Position numbers and translations under genes: made by a program. Positions 43,366 to 53,475 of a stretch of 64,000 bases of DNA are shown piece after piece. Each line of letters begins with the position of its first letter. Positions within the stretch are counted from its first letter, which is position 1. Location: positions 1 to 64,000 of the forward strand of contig MWCD01000002.1 of NCBI GenBank assembly GCA_002069885.1, given 5' to 3'. This DNA is from a bacterium ADurb.Bin236. GTDB taxonomy: Bacteria > UBP15 > UBA6099. Under the pieces are notes generated by a model, which was not told the DNA's origin, did no database searches, and worked only from the letters and a program-made list of their open reading frames with translations.

Positions 43366-44307
43366 TTAAGAGAAAATCCAGACGACATAGGCGATATAAG
43401 CCGCGAGGAGGATGAATCCCTCAAGGCGGTTGATGTCCCGTTTGAAAATCATGAAAGGCAGCAGAACGACTGAGAATGCCAGCATTGCCGGCGTCTGGGT
43501 CGAAATGACGGACGCTTCGACAGGGATGGGGCTGACTAGGGCTGTGAGGCCGAGGATGAAAAGTATGTTGAAGATGTTGCTGCCTACGACGTTGCCGATG
43601 CTGATGTCGGATTCCTTCCGAGCCGCGGCGACCATCGACGTGGCAAGCTCCGGGAGAGATGTGCCGAAAGCGACGATGCTGAGCCCCACAACCAGTTCGC
43701 TGACGCCTATTTTTAGAGCAAGAGAAATGGCTCCGGTTATCATGAGGTTGGCTCCGACAACCAGCCCGGCGATTCCGCCAAGCGCGAAAAGGAGATTTTT
43801 CAGTTTGGAGTTTTCAGGAGCGGCCTCTTCGCCGCCGTCGTTTTTTCCGGCTGCAATTTCTTTTCGCGCCGACTGAATCTGCTGGAATGTGAATAATACA
43901 ATGCCTGCCATAAGCAGAGCGCCGTCGAACCTGCCGACGGAGCCGTCGGCAATGAGCGCCCAGAATAGGAGAGACGCTCCGAGCATAATCGGCATTTCGC
44001 GCTTTAACATTCCGCTGTTAACCGATAGCGGGCGCACGAGCGCGGCCATGCCGAGTATCAATCCTATGTTGCAAATGTTGCTTCCCACGATATTGCCGAC
44101 GGCGATTGAGGATGAGTTTTTCAGAGCAGAGGTGAATGAGACGAAGAATTCGGGCATGCTCGTGCCGAACGCGACAACGGTCAGGCCTACGATCATCGGT
44201 CGGATGCCCATTGCGAGAGCAAGGTTTTTCGAGCCGCGCACCAGAAACTCGGCCCCGAAATAAATAACGGCCAGCCCCGCCGCCAGATATACGATGTCTA
44301 TAACCAT
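43366..44307 (-). CDS. Calcium/sodium antiporter (CaCA family)
   Basis: About 313 residues from the ATG at 44307, which has GGAGG just upstream; a longer frame start at 44325 is rejected. The two alpha repeats are plain: VVAFGTSMPEFFVS with GSNICNIGLILG, and IVAFGTSLPELATS with GSNIFNILFILG. The acidic residues in those PE motifs bind the cation. About ten helices with a charged central loop (SARKEIAAGKNDGGEE). It probably exports calcium in exchange for sodium or protons. Confidence 0.9.
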   Translation of the reverse strand: MVIDIVYLAAGLAVIYFGAEFLVRGSKNLALAMGIRPMIVGLTVVAFGTSMPEFFVSFTSALKNSSSIAVGNIVGSNICNIGLILGMAALVRPLSVNSGMLKREMPIMLGASLLFWALIADGSVGRFDGALLMAGIVLFTFQQIQSARKEIAAGKNDGGEEAAPENSKLKNLLFALGGIAGLVVGANLMITGAISLALKIGVSELVVGLSIVAFGTSLPELATSMVAAARKESDISIGNVVGSNIFNILFILGLTALVSPIPVEASVISTQTPAMLAFSVVLLPFMIFKRDINRLEGFILLAAYIAYVVWIFS

Positions 44308-44410
44308 GATCCTCCGCAACCGCAATCAGTCTGCCGCTGATTAATTGTTTGTGTATCCTGCGAGGAAAACAACTGCTTCTGAAAAAATCCTCTTTGTAGA
44401 GAAAACTGCG

Positions 44411-44437
44411 ATTTGAAAGTCAAATTGGTTTTCAAAT
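44411..44437. promoter_or_regulatory. Perfect 8-bp inverted repeat upstream of the amidohydrolase gene
   Basis: ATTTGAAA (44411-44418) and TTTCAAAT (44430-44437) separated by 11 bp in the 246-bp gap between divergent genes. It could be an operator; no promoter hexamers are convincing next to it. Confidence 0.3.
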
Positions 44438-44553
44438 GGAACAGGGGAGCAAAAAGATGTAGAATTCAAATCTGCTGCGCGCCCTGAATCAGGAGCCGCG
44501 CGGAATAACCAATCCGGCAGGTTGGGGATCGAGGAACGGAAAAGGAGCGGCAA

Positions 44554-45582
44554 ATGGATAAGACAAAAAGGAAATTCGACAACTGGCGGCAACTAACTGA
44601 ACTGGGATATTTCAAGAAGCTCGAAGACGGGCGTCTGGCGCTTGTAGAGCCGGGCGTTGAGGGAATTATTGATTTCCATACGCATCTGGGATGGACATCG
44701 CTTATCGCGGCTAGGGTGGATGTGACTCGCGAGACGCCTGAAACGAAACATAATTTTCATCCGGACCTCGCGGTGGATATGGATATTTACATGGGTCAGA
44801 ACTTTTACAACGAAAGGCCGAAATGGGGCGTTCAGGACTACACGGCCTGCACCGTCAAACCTTTCATCAAGGGAAAACACCACACGCACACGATACCCAA
44901 CGCAATCCGGGAGATGGACGCGCTGAAGATACAAAAAAACGTGATGCTGTCGCTGGATTTCAAGTGGTCGAACTACAACACGAGAAAGATGGGAAAGGCG
45001 CTGAAGGGGAATGACCGTTTCGTGTTTTTCTGCATGACGCACCCGAAGAGCAAAAAACGGGAGCGAACTATGGAAGAGTTTCTGGAGATGGGGGCAAAAG
45101 GACTGAAGATACATCCGGAAATGCAGTTCAGCTCGGTGGACAAGCCGGAGATGATAAGCATGTTGAAGTTGTGGAAGGAGAAATCGGGCGGGTTGCCGGT
45201 TCTGGCGCACAGCGGATTCAATGGATTCGAGCCTAAGAGTTCCAAAGAACACGCGGCGGTGGAGCATTACTGGGCGTTCGCGGAAGCGCTGGAAGGCTCC
45301 CCGGCGATTATGGGGCACTCTTCCATGAACCAGTACCGGACAGCGATAGAGATTGCCGAGAAGCATCCTCACGTGTATCTTGAGATAGGCGGACAGCCGC
45401 CGGCGCACGTGAGCGAGATGCTTGACCGCCTCGGTCCCGACCGCCTTCTGTACGGCTCGGATTGGCCGATATATCCTCAAGCCACCGCCATCGCAAAAGT
45501 CCTTGTTTCGACAGAAGGGATGCCGGAAGTAAGAAAGAAAATTCTGCGAGAAAACGCCCGCAAGGTTCTTAAATTAAACTGA
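44554..45582 (+). CDS. Amidohydrolase-2 family metal-dependent hydrolase
   Basis: 342 residues, AAGGAG 7 nt before the ATG. IIDFHTHLGW near residue 30 is the metal-binding HxH of the amidohydrolase barrel. Later come GAKGLKIHPEMQF, PVLAHSGFNG (metal His), GHSSMNQYR and the terminal LYGSDWPIY Asp motif, the order of the ACMSD-type amidohydrolase_2 group. Such enzymes perform hydrolysis or non-oxidative decarboxylation; the substrate is unknown. Followed by a clear intrinsic terminator, so it ends its own transcription unit. Confidence 0.85.
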   Translation: MDKTKRKFDNWRQLTELGYFKKLEDGRLALVEPGVEGIIDFHTHLGWTSLIAARVDVTRETPETKHNFHPDLAVDMDIYMGQNFYNERPKWGVQDYTACTVKPFIKGKHHTHTIPNAIREMDALKIQKNVMLSLDFKWSNYNTRKMGKALKGNDRFVFFCMTHPKSKKRERTMEEFLEMGAKGLKIHPEMQFSSVDKPEMISMLKLWKEKSGGLPVLAHSGFNGFEPKSSKEHAAVEHYWAFAEALEGSPAIMGHSSMNQYRTAIEIAEKHPHVYLEIGGQPPAHVSEMLDRLGPDRLLYGSDWPIYPQATAIAKVLVSTEGMPEVRKKILRENARKVLKLN

Positions 45583-45632
45583 CGCGCTGGGAGTCAGGCT
45601 ATCTCATTATCTGTTGCTCCGTCCCCGAATGT

Positions 45633-45655
45633 CCGGGCCGTCGGCCCGGATTTTT
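45633..45655 (+). terminator. Intrinsic terminator after the amidohydrolase gene
   Basis: Perfect 7-bp stem CCGGGCC/GGCCCGG with loop GTC (45633-45649) followed by ATTTTT. It lies 51 bp after the stop and overlaps the left edge of repeat R2 copy 2. Confidence 0.85.
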
Positions 45656-45820
45656 CGCGAGAAAATCCGAGAAATCGAATAAAGGGCGATCTACGTCGTT
45701 GAATCATCGACTCGAACTGCCGTCACATACGAAACAGTATGCTCCCTTGTTCTCGCTCGATTCGCCTCGTATCTCATCCCTTTCTTCGATTTCAGCCCGC
45801 ATTGGTGGGGAATGCGGGTT
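45640..45820 (+). repeat. Dispersed intergenic repeat R2, copy 2
   Basis: About 180 bp matching 19476-19655. Arms GAAATCGAATAAAGGG (45671-45686) and CCCTTTCTTCGATTTC (45778-45793) are inverted repeats pairing at 15 of 16 positions. At the right end CCCGCATT/AATGCGGG forms a perfect 8-bp hairpin that ends directly at the stop codon of the S15-type hydrolase gene. No ORF of its own. Confidence 0.6.
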
Positions 45821-47912
45821 AATCCTCAATGACAGGAAGCGTGATGCGGGAAGGGCGCGCCGCGTCGCGGTGTATCGTCACCGTAGGCAGGATGTTGTCC
45901 GGAGCGGCGGGGTTGTTGGAAGGCGAGAGCGCCGGGTCGAGACGGAACGTCGGCCAGTCGGATGTCGCAATAGACAGACGTATGCGATGCCCCTTTTTGA
46001 ACACCCATGATGTCGGCATGAGGTCGAACTTGAGTTCGACCACGTCCCCTCCGTTGAATATACCATCAACGTAATCAGCTTGTTCATAACCGTGCCACGG
46101 AAGCTTCGGCAGGACTTCCACTCCGGTTGAGCCGCGAAGGATTATTTTATTGATGTCTTTTAGTCCGGCGAACCCGGCGCGCATGGGGTTTTCTGTTATG
46201 AGAACGGCCCTGCCGTCCGGATGCACGTCTTCGAGATAAAGGAAAAAATCACCGTTGCCGGCCGTGGAGGAAGCCCAGAAATGAGCGACTGGGTGGCCTG
46301 TGACTTCGATGTCGGATTCCAACTCGGCGGTAGTGTACGTCAGGCATTTTTTATCAAGTTCTGAGCGGTCGGGAACATCTTCATCGAGAATGTACATTAG
46401 CCAGCGGTTGCCTTTTCGCGGCCCGAAACTGGAGTCGTGACTGAAATCCGATTTGTGTGAATCGGCTCCTGCGGTTCCTTGCGCCGTAGAGAGGGAATTG
46501 CTTTCCGAGAAAAAGAAATCCACGTTTTTCGCGCGCGCCGGGGGCCATTCGTTTTCGCTCCGCCAGCCCTTGCCCATTACCTGAATGGTAATCGGCGGCT
46601 CCGCATCGATTCCGTTTTCTATCCCCTTAAGGTATCTGTCGAAGAAGCGGAGGGTTTCCGTTTCGACGCCCTTGAGAGTTTTATCTTGGCTGACTCCGAG
46701 GTGTTTGTAGAACGGGGACATGAGGATATGGGAACCGGGAATCATCAGAAGTTTGGAAGGATTGGTTTCGCGAGCGGTGGAGAAGAATGTCATGGTTGAG
46801 CGGGGCTGGGCGTCGAACCATCCGCCGACATGGTAGAGGGGGATGCCCGAACTCATTATTTCGGGGACGCGCGCGATTGGGCTGATGTCGTAACCGGAGA
46901 AGTTGCCGAAGGAAGGGTCGAGTCCGAGCTTGGCCGTGTCGCTGTCAATGAACAGGGCTTTCGATATCCAGTCGTTGAGGGACGCGTTTTTCAGGTGGTC
47001 GCGCGTGGCAAGGTAGTAGAGATGTTCACGCGGGCTGCCATCGGCGTATTCGGGCGGGTCGTTCGGGTTGTCCGGATACGCGTAGTCGTCCAAGAAGTCG
47101 CCGTTTTTGTTTTTGTCTAACGGAATCTCATCGAGCAGCTCGCCGTCGCCGTCCTCGTCGACCGCCGGGGCGCTGGGCATCACCGGAAAAGTCCCGGCTG
47201 TTTTGTTCATGTTGAGGTTCATTGTGCGCAGCAGTTCGGCGTATGAAGTGATGAAACCTTGATTGAAGGCGCCGCCGACATAGATGTCCTGATAGCCGAA
47301 CGGATAGACCATAATGAAGATGGCTTTGAGCGGGGCGGGCTTGCGGGAGGCGGTGAGGATGGAGGAAATCGCCATGTAGGAGCCGCCTTTCATGCCGACC
47401 GAGCCGTCGCTCCACGGCTGGGAAGCTATCCATTCGACGATCTCCGCGCCGTCTCTGCCGATTTCGGGGGAAAGGTCGAGGCGGTGGCCGAAAGAGGCTC
47501 CGGAGCCTCTGATGTCCGCGATGACGAGCGCGTACCCGCGCTCAAGGAGCAGCTTGCTGAAACAAAAGGGCATGGGAATCTCAGCGCCTCTACCGCCCAT
47601 CAGGTTCTTCGCCTTGGTCTTTTCCAGAGGTTTGAACGCCGCGCTGATGAACGCCCTCGAATACGGCGTGAACTCCATCACCGTCGGGAACTTGTCTCTT
47701 TTCGGCCCCTTGTCGGGCAGATATACGTCGACGGCGAGTTTCACCCCGTCCGACATCTCGACGAGGTATGTTGTTTTCGCGTAGCTGTCGTATTCCTTTG
47801 AAGAATAACCGGAGTATTCAAAAGGTTGGCTTATCTTTTTCTCCGGCGCGGCCGACAGGGCTCCGGCAGCGGATATCGCAATCAACATTGCCATCAATAA
47901 AATTCTTTTCAT
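45819..47912 (-). CDS. Exported CocE/NonD-type (X-Pro dipeptidyl-peptidase S15) hydrolase
   Basis: 697 residues with a classical signal peptide (KRILLMAMLIAISAAGALSA, cleavage near Ala-20). The alpha/beta-hydrolase part has VMEFTPYSR, ALVIADIRGSGASFG (oxyanion region) and the nucleophile in GMKGGSYMA (GxSYxA). The C-terminal 200 residues are the PepX_C jelly roll (ESDIEVTGHPVAHFWASS, HRIRLSIATSDWP). Family members cleave X-Pro dipeptides, esters or beta-lactams. A polar insertion DEDGDGELLDEIPLDKNKNG may bind calcium. A strong promoter lies upstream. Confidence 0.88.
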   Translation of the reverse strand: MKRILLMAMLIAISAAGALSAAPEKKISQPFEYSGYSSKEYDSYAKTTYLVEMSDGVKLAVDVYLPDKGPKRDKFPTVMEFTPYSRAFISAAFKPLEKTKAKNLMGGRGAEIPMPFCFSKLLLERGYALVIADIRGSGASFGHRLDLSPEIGRDGAEIVEWIASQPWSDGSVGMKGGSYMAISSILTASRKPAPLKAIFIMVYPFGYQDIYVGGAFNQGFITSYAELLRTMNLNMNKTAGTFPVMPSAPAVDEDGDGELLDEIPLDKNKNGDFLDDYAYPDNPNDPPEYADGSPREHLYYLATRDHLKNASLNDWISKALFIDSDTAKLGLDPSFGNFSGYDISPIARVPEIMSSGIPLYHVGGWFDAQPRSTMTFFSTARETNPSKLLMIPGSHILMSPFYKHLGVSQDKTLKGVETETLRFFDRYLKGIENGIDAEPPITIQVMGKGWRSENEWPPARAKNVDFFFSESNSLSTAQGTAGADSHKSDFSHDSSFGPRKGNRWLMYILDEDVPDRSELDKKCLTYTTAELESDIEVTGHPVAHFWASSTAGNGDFFLYLEDVHPDGRAVLITENPMRAGFAGLKDINKIILRGSTGVEVLPKLPWHGYEQADYVDGIFNGGDVVELKFDLMPTSWVFKKGHRIRLSIATSDWPTFRLDPALSPSNNPAAPDNILPTVTIHRDAARPSRITLPVIED

Positions 47913-47992
47913 GAAGCCTCCCAGAGTTGCGTCCCCGTCTATTCAGAAGGCGCGGCGTCCGCATGTCTGCATATCGTCGTCTTCCGCGTAGC

Positions 47993-48021
47993 ATACTATG
48001 AAAAATGAAAACGAATGTCAA
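47993..48021 (-). promoter_or_regulatory. Sigma70-type promoter of the S15-type hydrolase gene
   Basis: On the minus strand TTGACA (48021-48016) and TAGTAT (47998-47993) with exact 17-bp spacing, about 80 bp before the ATG at 47912. The rest of the 343-bp divergent gap (47913-48255) holds only a weak candidate for the plus-strand mannosidase gene: TTGCGG then TAGTAT at 17 bp near 48190-48215. Confidence 0.65.
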
Positions 48022-48255
48022 TCAAGCAAGGACGCGCGCAGAGCGGCTGCTTGTTGAAACGCAGACGACATACGCGCAGGACGAAGGGAAGGGGGAAATA
48101 AATATCTCGAGGAATCTTTCGCGGCAATGTTGTTGAAAGAGGGGCTTTCGCGCTTGTGAAAAATGCCACAAGCGGTTATAATCAAACTGTTGCGGGATGT
48201 CGCTGGTGTGATAGTATAGTGTCTGGAAACTGGAACGGATGAAAGGCGGCGCGGG

Positions 48256-50934
48256 ATGGCGAGGTTTGATCCGCTGAAGGATTTGGCGGGCCGGTTTGCG
48301 AGGCCTCTGTTCGAGGCAGTCCTCGGCGCGCAGAACGCGCCGCATCAGATGTGGCGTTTCACGGCTATAGCGCAAAGTCATCTCGACGCGGCGTGGAAGT
48401 GGCGCGTTTTCCAGACCAAGAGCAAAGCCAAGCAGACTTTCAAGAACGCTCTCCGGCAGATGGCGAACTATGACGAGTTCAAGTTCTCCATGTCGTCTCC
48501 CCAATATTACGAATGGATGAAAGACCGCAACCCGGCGATATTCCGGGCGGTGCAGGACGCGGTGAGAGGCAAACACTGGGAGCTTGTGGGCGGGATGTGG
48601 GTGGAACCCGACCTCAACCTGCCGGACGGGGAGAGCCTCGTGAGGCAGCGCCTGTATGGCCAGCGCTTCTACCTGAACAACTTCGGGCGGATGAGCGAGG
48701 TTGAGTGGCTGCCGGACACGTTCGGATTCTGCTGGACTCTGCCTCAGATACTGGCCAAAAGCGGCGCGAAGTATTTCTACACCGCGAAACCCGTCTGGAA
48801 CGACACGACGAGATTTCCGTTCAGCACATTCAAATGGCGCGGGCCGGACGGCTCGGAGGTTCTTGTCCACATCTCAGACCTGCAGGCCAAGGGCCTCCTG
48901 AACATGGCGAACTACAAGAAGACGAACAGGCTGGCGAACTTCCGCAGCGAGCTTGTGGCGAACTACGACACGCGGCCCGGAGACATTCAGGCGGGGTTGT
49001 CGAACGACGTCATCCCAGAGGCGGCGATAGTTTACGGGATGGGGGACGGCGGGGCGGGGCCGATGACGTTCGAGGTCGAGGCGGTCCATCAGTTGTACGA
49101 CGCGGGATTGGTTGAGATCGGGACGGCCAAGGAGTTCTTCGGCAAGCTGGAAAAACACGGCGAGCGCCTGCCGGTGTGGAACGACGAGATGTACCTTGAA
49201 TTCCACAGGGGATGCTACACGACGCAGGGATGGATAAAGAGCGCGAACAGGAAAGCGGAGATAGCGGTTCGCAACGCGGAAATCACCCACACGATGAATT
49301 CTCTGTTCGGCGACCCGTATCCGGGCGAGGTTATAAGGGAGAACTGGAGAAAGCTGCTGTTCAACCAGTTCCATGACATCCTTCCCGGCAGCAGCATCCC
49401 GGAGGTGTACGAGGACGCGCGGGTGGACTTCGAGGAATTTTTCTCCGCCACGCACGGGTTGATCCGCTCGGGAATCGAATCCATTGGCCGCCGCATTCAC
49501 ACCGTCAACGAAAAACTGTCGGACGCCACTCCTGTGATTGTGTTCAACACTCTTTCGTGGAAGAGGACGTCCACGGCGTTCCTGCGGGTTGAGGAAGAGG
49601 ACATTCAGGTGCTCGATGCCGATGGTTGCCCGACGAATTCCAAGGTGATAGACCTCGACGGACACAGAACTCTGGCGTTCACCGCCGAGAACGTTCCTGA
49701 CATCGGGTACAAAACATATTATCTGAGAAAGCGCGAGCCGGGGACATGCGCGGCTCCGGCGATCCCCACCGCCCGGCCTCTCGAAGACGGCTCCATTCAA
49801 CTTGAAAACGAGCTGATAAGGGCGGTGGTGGACGGCGAGACCGGATGGCTGGTCAGTCTAGTGGACAAGACGACGGGGGCGGAGACTCTTGCCGGGCCGT
49901 CCAACAGGCTCAGGCTGTACCGCGACGACAACATCGCGTATCCGGCGTGGAATATTGAAAAAAGATACAGGCACAGGGAGATAGAGATCGGTCCGCCGAC
50001 AAGCCCTCCGACGATTGTGGACAACGGCGAGCTTGGCGCGTCCGTCGAGATAAAAAGAAAAATCGGCGAGGCGTCCGAAGTCTCCCAGTTGATAACGCTG
50101 TTCCCGCGCAGGCAGATGCTCATATTCACCACGAATGTAAACTGGCAGGAAAAGAAAGCCATTCTCAAGGTGGACTTCGACACGGCGATAAAGGCTGAAA
50201 GGGTGGTCAGCGAGATACCTTACGGCGCGATATCTAGGCCGACGCATCCGAGGCTGCCCGCGCAGAAAGCCCGCTGGGAGCTTTCTGCCCATAAATGGAT
50301 CGACTTGAGCGACGGAACCAACGGTCTGTCGGTTCTCAATCAGGACAAATACGGGTTCTCCGTGTTCGAGAACAAGCTGTCGGTCACGCTCCTGAGAGCG
50401 CCGAAGTATCCGATGCCGATTGTCAACGCATGGGGGCTGCCGCCCGCGTCGGAGCGTCCCGTTTACACTGATCAGGGCGAGCATCTCATCCGGTACGCGG
50501 CGTTCCCTCACGCCGGCGACTGGCGGGACGCCAAGGTGTGGCGCATGGGCGCCGAGTTCAGCAACACTCTCATGGTTGTTCGCGCCGAGCATCACCCCGG
50601 GGCCCTTCCTCGGGAGGCGACCGCTCTTTCCTGCTCTTCAAACTCGACATATATCGGCGCGCTCAAAAGACCGGAGGACAGCCCGGACACGCCGACCGCG
50701 AAATATCATCAGGTCGTCGTCCGGCTGGTCGAGGCGGAAGGCGCTCACGACCGTGTCACCCTCAAGTTCGGCCCGCGCATGACCATCACCGACTCCAAAG
50801 AAACCGACCTGCTCGAATTCAGCCAGAAACCCATCCCCGACCAGAAAATAGGCGAACTTTCCGTTCCTATGAAACCGTTCGAGATAAAGACGGTCAAGAT
50901 AACTCTGGTCGAAACGATGAAACTGGACCAATGA
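48256..50934 (+). CDS. GH38 family alpha-mannosidase
   Basis: 892 residues, no signal peptide, so probably cytoplasmic. FTAIAQSHLDAAWKWR carries the zinc-binding His-x-Asp. EWLPDTFGFCWTLPQIL contains the Asp nucleophile, and GGMWVEPDLNLPDGESLVRQ and FHDILPGSSI are further GH38 landmarks. The central three-helix bundle and the large C-terminal beta-sandwich domains complete a normal length. It removes alpha-mannose residues with retention. A second carbohydrate-active gene follows 125 bp downstream on the same strand, suggesting joint use on a mannose-containing glycan. Confidence 0.93.
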   Translation: MARFDPLKDLAGRFARPLFEAVLGAQNAPHQMWRFTAIAQSHLDAAWKWRVFQTKSKAKQTFKNALRQMANYDEFKFSMSSPQYYEWMKDRNPAIFRAVQDAVRGKHWELVGGMWVEPDLNLPDGESLVRQRLYGQRFYLNNFGRMSEVEWLPDTFGFCWTLPQILAKSGAKYFYTAKPVWNDTTRFPFSTFKWRGPDGSEVLVHISDLQAKGLLNMANYKKTNRLANFRSELVANYDTRPGDIQAGLSNDVIPEAAIVYGMGDGGAGPMTFEVEAVHQLYDAGLVEIGTAKEFFGKLEKHGERLPVWNDEMYLEFHRGCYTTQGWIKSANRKAEIAVRNAEITHTMNSLFGDPYPGEVIRENWRKLLFNQFHDILPGSSIPEVYEDARVDFEEFFSATHGLIRSGIESIGRRIHTVNEKLSDATPVIVFNTLSWKRTSTAFLRVEEEDIQVLDADGCPTNSKVIDLDGHRTLAFTAENVPDIGYKTYYLRKREPGTCAAPAIPTARPLEDGSIQLENELIRAVVDGETGWLVSLVDKTTGAETLAGPSNRLRLYRDDNIAYPAWNIEKRYRHREIEIGPPTSPPTIVDNGELGASVEIKRKIGEASEVSQLITLFPRRQMLIFTTNVNWQEKKAILKVDFDTAIKAERVVSEIPYGAISRPTHPRLPAQKARWELSAHKWIDLSDGTNGLSVLNQDKYGFSVFENKLSVTLLRAPKYPMPIVNAWGLPPASERPVYTDQGEHLIRYAAFPHAGDWRDAKVWRMGAEFSNTLMVVRAEHHPGALPREATALSCSSNSTYIGALKRPEDSPDTPTAKYHQVVVRLVEAEGAHDRVTLKFGPRMTITDSKETDLLEFSQKPIPDQKIGELSVPMKPFEIKTVKITLVETMKLDQ

Positions 50935-51059
50935 CGCAATCCGTCGGCGGCGCGCTGATTCTGCATCCTGAGAAAAACCCACGTACAGTCAATTATTGAA
51001 AATTGAATAATGCCGCGCGCGGCGGGCGTCTATCTGTTAAAATTCAAGGAGCGCGCGCA

Positions 51060-53438
51060 ATGGCGCGGCGCGGGGGGCGTATGGATCTGCTTGAATCGCT
51101 GTTCAAGAACAGCATTATGAGGAAACTCGCGGCTCGCAAGGAATTCAAAGGGGACATCCTCGACACATTCAGGGCGTTTATGAAAGTGGGCAGGCCGTCA
51201 GACCCCGCGTTTCCGTCCGAGATGTTTCCGCTCGCCGCCCGGTTGTACGGGCGCGGCGCGCTCACTTACATGGCGGTTCAGCCTAACCCCGACTGGGTGT
51301 GGCCTTTTTTCATCGAGCGGCAGTTCGATCCTCATTCGCCTGATTTCGCGGGACGCGGGCATCTCTTCATCGCGCTGAACACGACCCACCGCAACTGGAC
51401 GGCCATAGGCCGCGTCGGCTCGGACCACGAAGCGGTTGTTGATCCGAGGGGGCTTGTCACGCCTCAGTATAACGGATGGTCGGCGGATGTTTGGTTGCGG
51501 GAAGGAGAAAAGCTTCACGCGCCGTCCCGCATGCCGGAAGTGAAACAGTACAACGTGAACAGGGTTCCCGTCGTGCGCACGGTGTTCGAGGCGGGCGGCA
51601 GGGAGGTTGAGAGCGACGCGTTCGGCGCGGTTGTGGCCGGTGTTGAATCGGTGGTTATGAGGGTGACGACTAGGAACGTAGGGGCGACTCTCAAGAGCGC
51701 GTCTCTGGCGTTCAGCCTCAGGCCGTACAATCCGGAGGGCATAAGCGTCGTGTGGGAGGCCGGGGCGGACGCCGATGGTTTTCTCGTCAACGGCAAGCGC
51801 GCGGTCGCGTTCACTGTCGAGCCGGATTCGGTGGACTGCTCGAACGAGGAGGACGGGGATGTCTCTCTGTCGCTCGGAGCCGGGCTGGGCAGAACGCGGG
51901 CGAAGTGCCGTTGCGGTATGGCCACAGCGGTGGCGGAGTTTAGCCTGCCGGTCGAGCCGAGGGCGGAGCGTGTTTTCTGGTTCGCGATGCCGGTCAAGGC
52001 GGGAGCGGCCCCGCGCGAATGGTCGGCTCAGGTGCATAACGCCAATCTGAAAAAAGAGATGGAGGACGTCCTGCGCCAGTGGAAGGAAAGGCTTGCGGGA
52101 ACGGCCCGCGTAGAGATTCCGGACGACAAGCTTCAACGCGCTTTCGACGTCAACAAGGCGTACCTGCTGCTCCTCTGGGACGGAGACGCCATCTGTCCGG
52201 GGCCTTTCACTTATCACCATTTCTGGTTCAGGGACGCGGCGTATCAGGTGACGGCGCTCGAAAAAATGGGGTTCGAGAGGGAGGCCGCTCAGGTCGTCGC
52301 CTCTTATCCGGGGCGCCAGCGCAAGGACGGGTTCTTCATCTCCCAGAACGGGGAGTGGGACGCCAACGGACAGGCGATGTGGACTCTTCTTCAACATTAT
52401 AAATATACGGGCGACAAGAAGTTCCTTGAGACGGTTTATCCTTCGATCGTCAAAGGCGCGGAATGGATTAAGAAGAAACGGATGTCCACGACCTCGGACA
52501 GAGACAGCGAGGTTTACGGGCTGATGCCCGCCGGGTTCAGCGCGGAGCATCTGGGGCCGAACGATTATTTTTACTGGGACGATTTCTGGTGCGCGGCGGG
52601 AGTGCGGGCGGCGGCGGAGGCGGCCGAGGCTCTCGGAAAGAAAGAGGACCTCAAGCAGTTCCATCAGGAGTTCGACCGCTACATGGGGCACATAGAAGCC
52701 TCGCTGTCAAAGACCGCGCGGCGGCTCGGCGCGGAACTGATACCGGCTTCGCCGTACAGGCGCATGAACTCCGGCGCCATCGGCTCCGTTTGCGCCCAGT
52801 ATCCGCTCGATCTGTACCCGCCCGGAGACGCGCGCATGAAGAACACTCTCGACGAGCTTCGCCGATTCTCGTTCTTCGAAGACGGCTTCTTTCAGAACAT
52901 GTTCCATTCCGGAGTGAACGCGTATCTGTCGCTGCAGATTGCCCAGTGCTTGGCGAAGAGGGGCGACCTCTACGCGTGGAAAATGCTCAAACATATCCTT
53001 GATCTGGCCACTCCGACGTTCACTTGGCCCGAAGCCGTGCATCCGCGCACGCGGGGCGGCGTCATGGGCGACGGGCATCACGGATGGGCCGCGGCGGACT
53101 TCCTACACATGGTCCGCAACCTGCTTCTCTCCGAGGACGGGGATTCTCTGGTCGTGTTTCCTCTTCTTCCTCCAGAGTGGGCGGAGGACGGCAAATCCGT
53201 TTCCATCTTCGACGCCCCGACTCATTTCGGCAAGATAAATGTTTCGATGAAAATCGAGGGCGGGCGCGCGTCGGTCTCCTTCGACAACAGGTATTTCAAC
53301 ACTCCGCGACGCATCGAGATTCGTTTCCCGAAAAAGATTTCCACTCTCACCGTGGACGGCAGGAGCGAGGTTCTCGGGTTCACGGACAGGGTGGAGCTGG
53401 ACCCGGAAGTCAAATCGATAGAGGTCACATTTTCGTGA
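51060..53438 (+). CDS. (alpha/alpha)6-barrel glycosidase-like protein (GH63/amylo-glucosidase type)
   Basis: About 792 residues from the ATG at 51060 (AAGGAG 9 nt upstream; the frame extends to a TTG at 51003). The N-terminal 330 residues look like a beta-sandwich. From about residue 360 the sequence follows the six-hairpin toroid of GH63/GH37/debranching relatives: DGDAICPGPFTYHHFWFRDAAY, GFFISQNGEWDANGQAMWTL, YFYWDDFWCAAGVRAA and TWPEAVHPRTRGGVMGDGHHGW. Acidic residues in WFRDA and WPEAV are plausible catalytic groups. Exact specificity is unclear. Neighbouring GH38 suggests a role in breaking down or trimming a glycan. Confidence 0.75.
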   Translation: MARRGGRMDLLESLFKNSIMRKLAARKEFKGDILDTFRAFMKVGRPSDPAFPSEMFPLAARLYGRGALTYMAVQPNPDWVWPFFIERQFDPHSPDFAGRGHLFIALNTTHRNWTAIGRVGSDHEAVVDPRGLVTPQYNGWSADVWLREGEKLHAPSRMPEVKQYNVNRVPVVRTVFEAGGREVESDAFGAVVAGVESVVMRVTTRNVGATLKSASLAFSLRPYNPEGISVVWEAGADADGFLVNGKRAVAFTVEPDSVDCSNEEDGDVSLSLGAGLGRTRAKCRCGMATAVAEFSLPVEPRAERVFWFAMPVKAGAAPREWSAQVHNANLKKEMEDVLRQWKERLAGTARVEIPDDKLQRAFDVNKAYLLLLWDGDAICPGPFTYHHFWFRDAAYQVTALEKMGFEREAAQVVASYPGRQRKDGFFISQNGEWDANGQAMWTLLQHYKYTGDKKFLETVYPSIVKGAEWIKKKRMSTTSDRDSEVYGLMPAGFSAEHLGPNDYFYWDDFWCAAGVRAAAEAAEALGKKEDLKQFHQEFDRYMGHIEASLSKTARRLGAELIPASPYRRMNSGAIGSVCAQYPLDLYPPGDARMKNTLDELRRFSFFEDGFFQNMFHSGVNAYLSLQIAQCLAKRGDLYAWKMLKHILDLATPTFTWPEAVHPRTRGGVMGDGHHGWAAADFLHMVRNLLLSEDGDSLVVFPLLPPEWAEDGKSVSIFDAPTHFGKINVSMKIEGGRASVSFDNRYFNTPRRIEIRFPKKISTLTVDGRSEVLGFTDRVELDPEVKSIEVTFS

Positions 53439-53475
53439 GGCAGGGATTCCGCCGAGGGGCGGGGACGAGGGATAA

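Noticed and set aside
44593-45480. 295-codon minus-strand ORF
   Set aside because: Antisense to the amidohydrolase gene and without recognisable features.
48022-49800. Large minus-strand ORFs over the GH38 gene (48022-48870, 48874-49800)
   Set aside because: Arg/Val/His-rich antisense shadows with no motif. The plus strand encodes an unmistakable mannosidase.
51198-52691. 497-codon minus-strand ORF
   Set aside because: Fully inside the plus-strand glycosidase gene, which has clear motifs. GC-rich codons simply leave the opposite frame open.
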